From contig NW_004775936.1 in assembly GCF_000247815.1 (NCBI RefSeq), positions 253,971 through 317,970 of the forward strand: 64,000 nucleotides of DNA, in the 5' to 3' direction. Source of the stretch: Ficedula albicollis (lineage: Eukaryota > Chordata > Aves > Passeriformes > Muscicapidae). The notes below the pieces were generated by a model. It was not told where the DNA came from. It saw only the letters and a program-made list of their open reading frames with translations, and made no database searches. Both the position numbers and the translations under genes were made by a program. This document shows positions 63,166 through 64,000 of the stretch, in pieces. The stretch's first letter is position 1. Each line of letters opens with the position of its first letter.

Positions 63166-64000
63166 CCAGGGCCTCCAGCCTTTGCCTCTAGATCCTTTTG
63201 GGTTTGCTTCCTACCCCAAATTGTGATTTTTCTGGTAGGATTTAGTATTTATGTCTCACACACAGGCATAAGGTATATACCTATACATACACAATTGCAC
63301 ATGAACATATATGTGTAGCTGTGTCTTAATCTACAATAATATTTTTTGTCTTTAGGTTCCTTAAAAATTAATTTCTTGTCGAGTTTATTCTCTTCACTGG
63401 TGACTCTCCAGGGATATTTTAAACTAGTAGCTGCAGAGATAAGGGGAAAAAAACCCCATGAAATCTACATTGCACATCTGAATTTGAATTTGAGTCTCCT
63501 GTTTACTACTACAGAGAGCTGTAATTCCACCAGATTGGTGAGGAGAGATCTGCCAGGGGGTGTTGGCATCTGTCAATGCAAGTGTGGGGTGTCTGATAAG
63601 TATTGCACATTAGAGTGAGGGTGGCTGCTGGGTGTCATGACATGCTGCACAATCCTGCTGTAACTCCCCACTGGCCTTCTTGTCCTGATCTCTTTGCCAT
63701 GGGTGAGCACTGCTTGGTCCATTGTATTGAAGTCAGATGGCCAACATCAGAGTTCAGATTGATTTTAGCTGTTCTTCATTCCTGCAGTCCATGGTATTTA
63801 GTCTGTGAACAGCTGTGAGCTAAAGGGCTCAGAGCAAGGGCACTGTGCTTACTCAGAATCTGTGTGGAGAGATTGTCTCCACCTAGAAACTGGAAAAAAA
63901 AAGCATGGCTGTATTGAATTTGGAGTTTAACTCAGAGTACAGCTCTCATCATTACAGCAAAAGCAAAGAGTCTAGACTTAAATTAAAGGGCAGATTAGTT
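63166..64000. other. Intron after exon e, no gene seen
   Basis: Intronic sequence running off the right edge of the window. The next exon, expected to continue after IPQE, is not present. Confidence 0.6.

Overview
The window is vertebrate nuclear DNA, almost certainly from a bird and probably a songbird. It is AT-rich with long introns, it carries several decayed 3' ends of CR1 LINEs (the dominant avian retroposon), and it has two solo LTRs of the kind found in passerine endogenous retroviruses. There is one recognisable gene. Five consecutive coding exons on the + strand (11351-11517, 43655-43838, 45822-46019, 48884-48998, 62913-63098) join in frame into 283 codons of GALNT18, a Y-subfamily polypeptide N-acetylgalactosaminyltransferase. 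They encode most of the GT-A catalytic domain. The start of the gene (cytosolic tail, membrane anchor, stem) must lie upstream of the window, and the end of the catalytic domain plus the ricin-type lectin domain must lie downstream. No other gene, tRNA, rRNA or CRISPR array could be supported on either strand.

Layout. 1-1600 is a GC-rich minisatellite (62-bp units decaying into 39-bp units). 1601-11350 is presumed intron with one CR1 relic. Exon a (11351-11517) is followed by a 32-kb intron holding an antisense solo LTR (11900-12623), a small repeat with forkhead-like motifs (21331-21397), an 805-base G homopolymer between T tracts (22163-23021), short tandem duplications, CR1 relics, and a second LTR (about 42960-43579) ending about 75 bp before exon b. 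Exon b runs directly into a 64-bp minisatellite built from its own splice donor. Exons c and d are AT-rich and lie among CR1 relics. A long intron then carries CR1 relics, a three-copy repeat (50953-51256) and a near-perfect 631-bp tandem duplication (58895-60156). Exon e has both splice boundaries tandemly duplicated.

The most unusual feature is that three splice junctions of the same gene have been duplicated in tandem with their splice signals: the exon b donor (15 copies), the exon e acceptor (2 copies) and the exon e donor (2 copies). Use of the upstream exon e acceptor would read straight into a TAG, and use of the downstream exon e donor would shift the frame. The affected exons are CpG-rich, whereas exons c and d, with one CpG each, are not affected. 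The poly-G block and some of the duplications could be assembly artefacts and need read-level checking.
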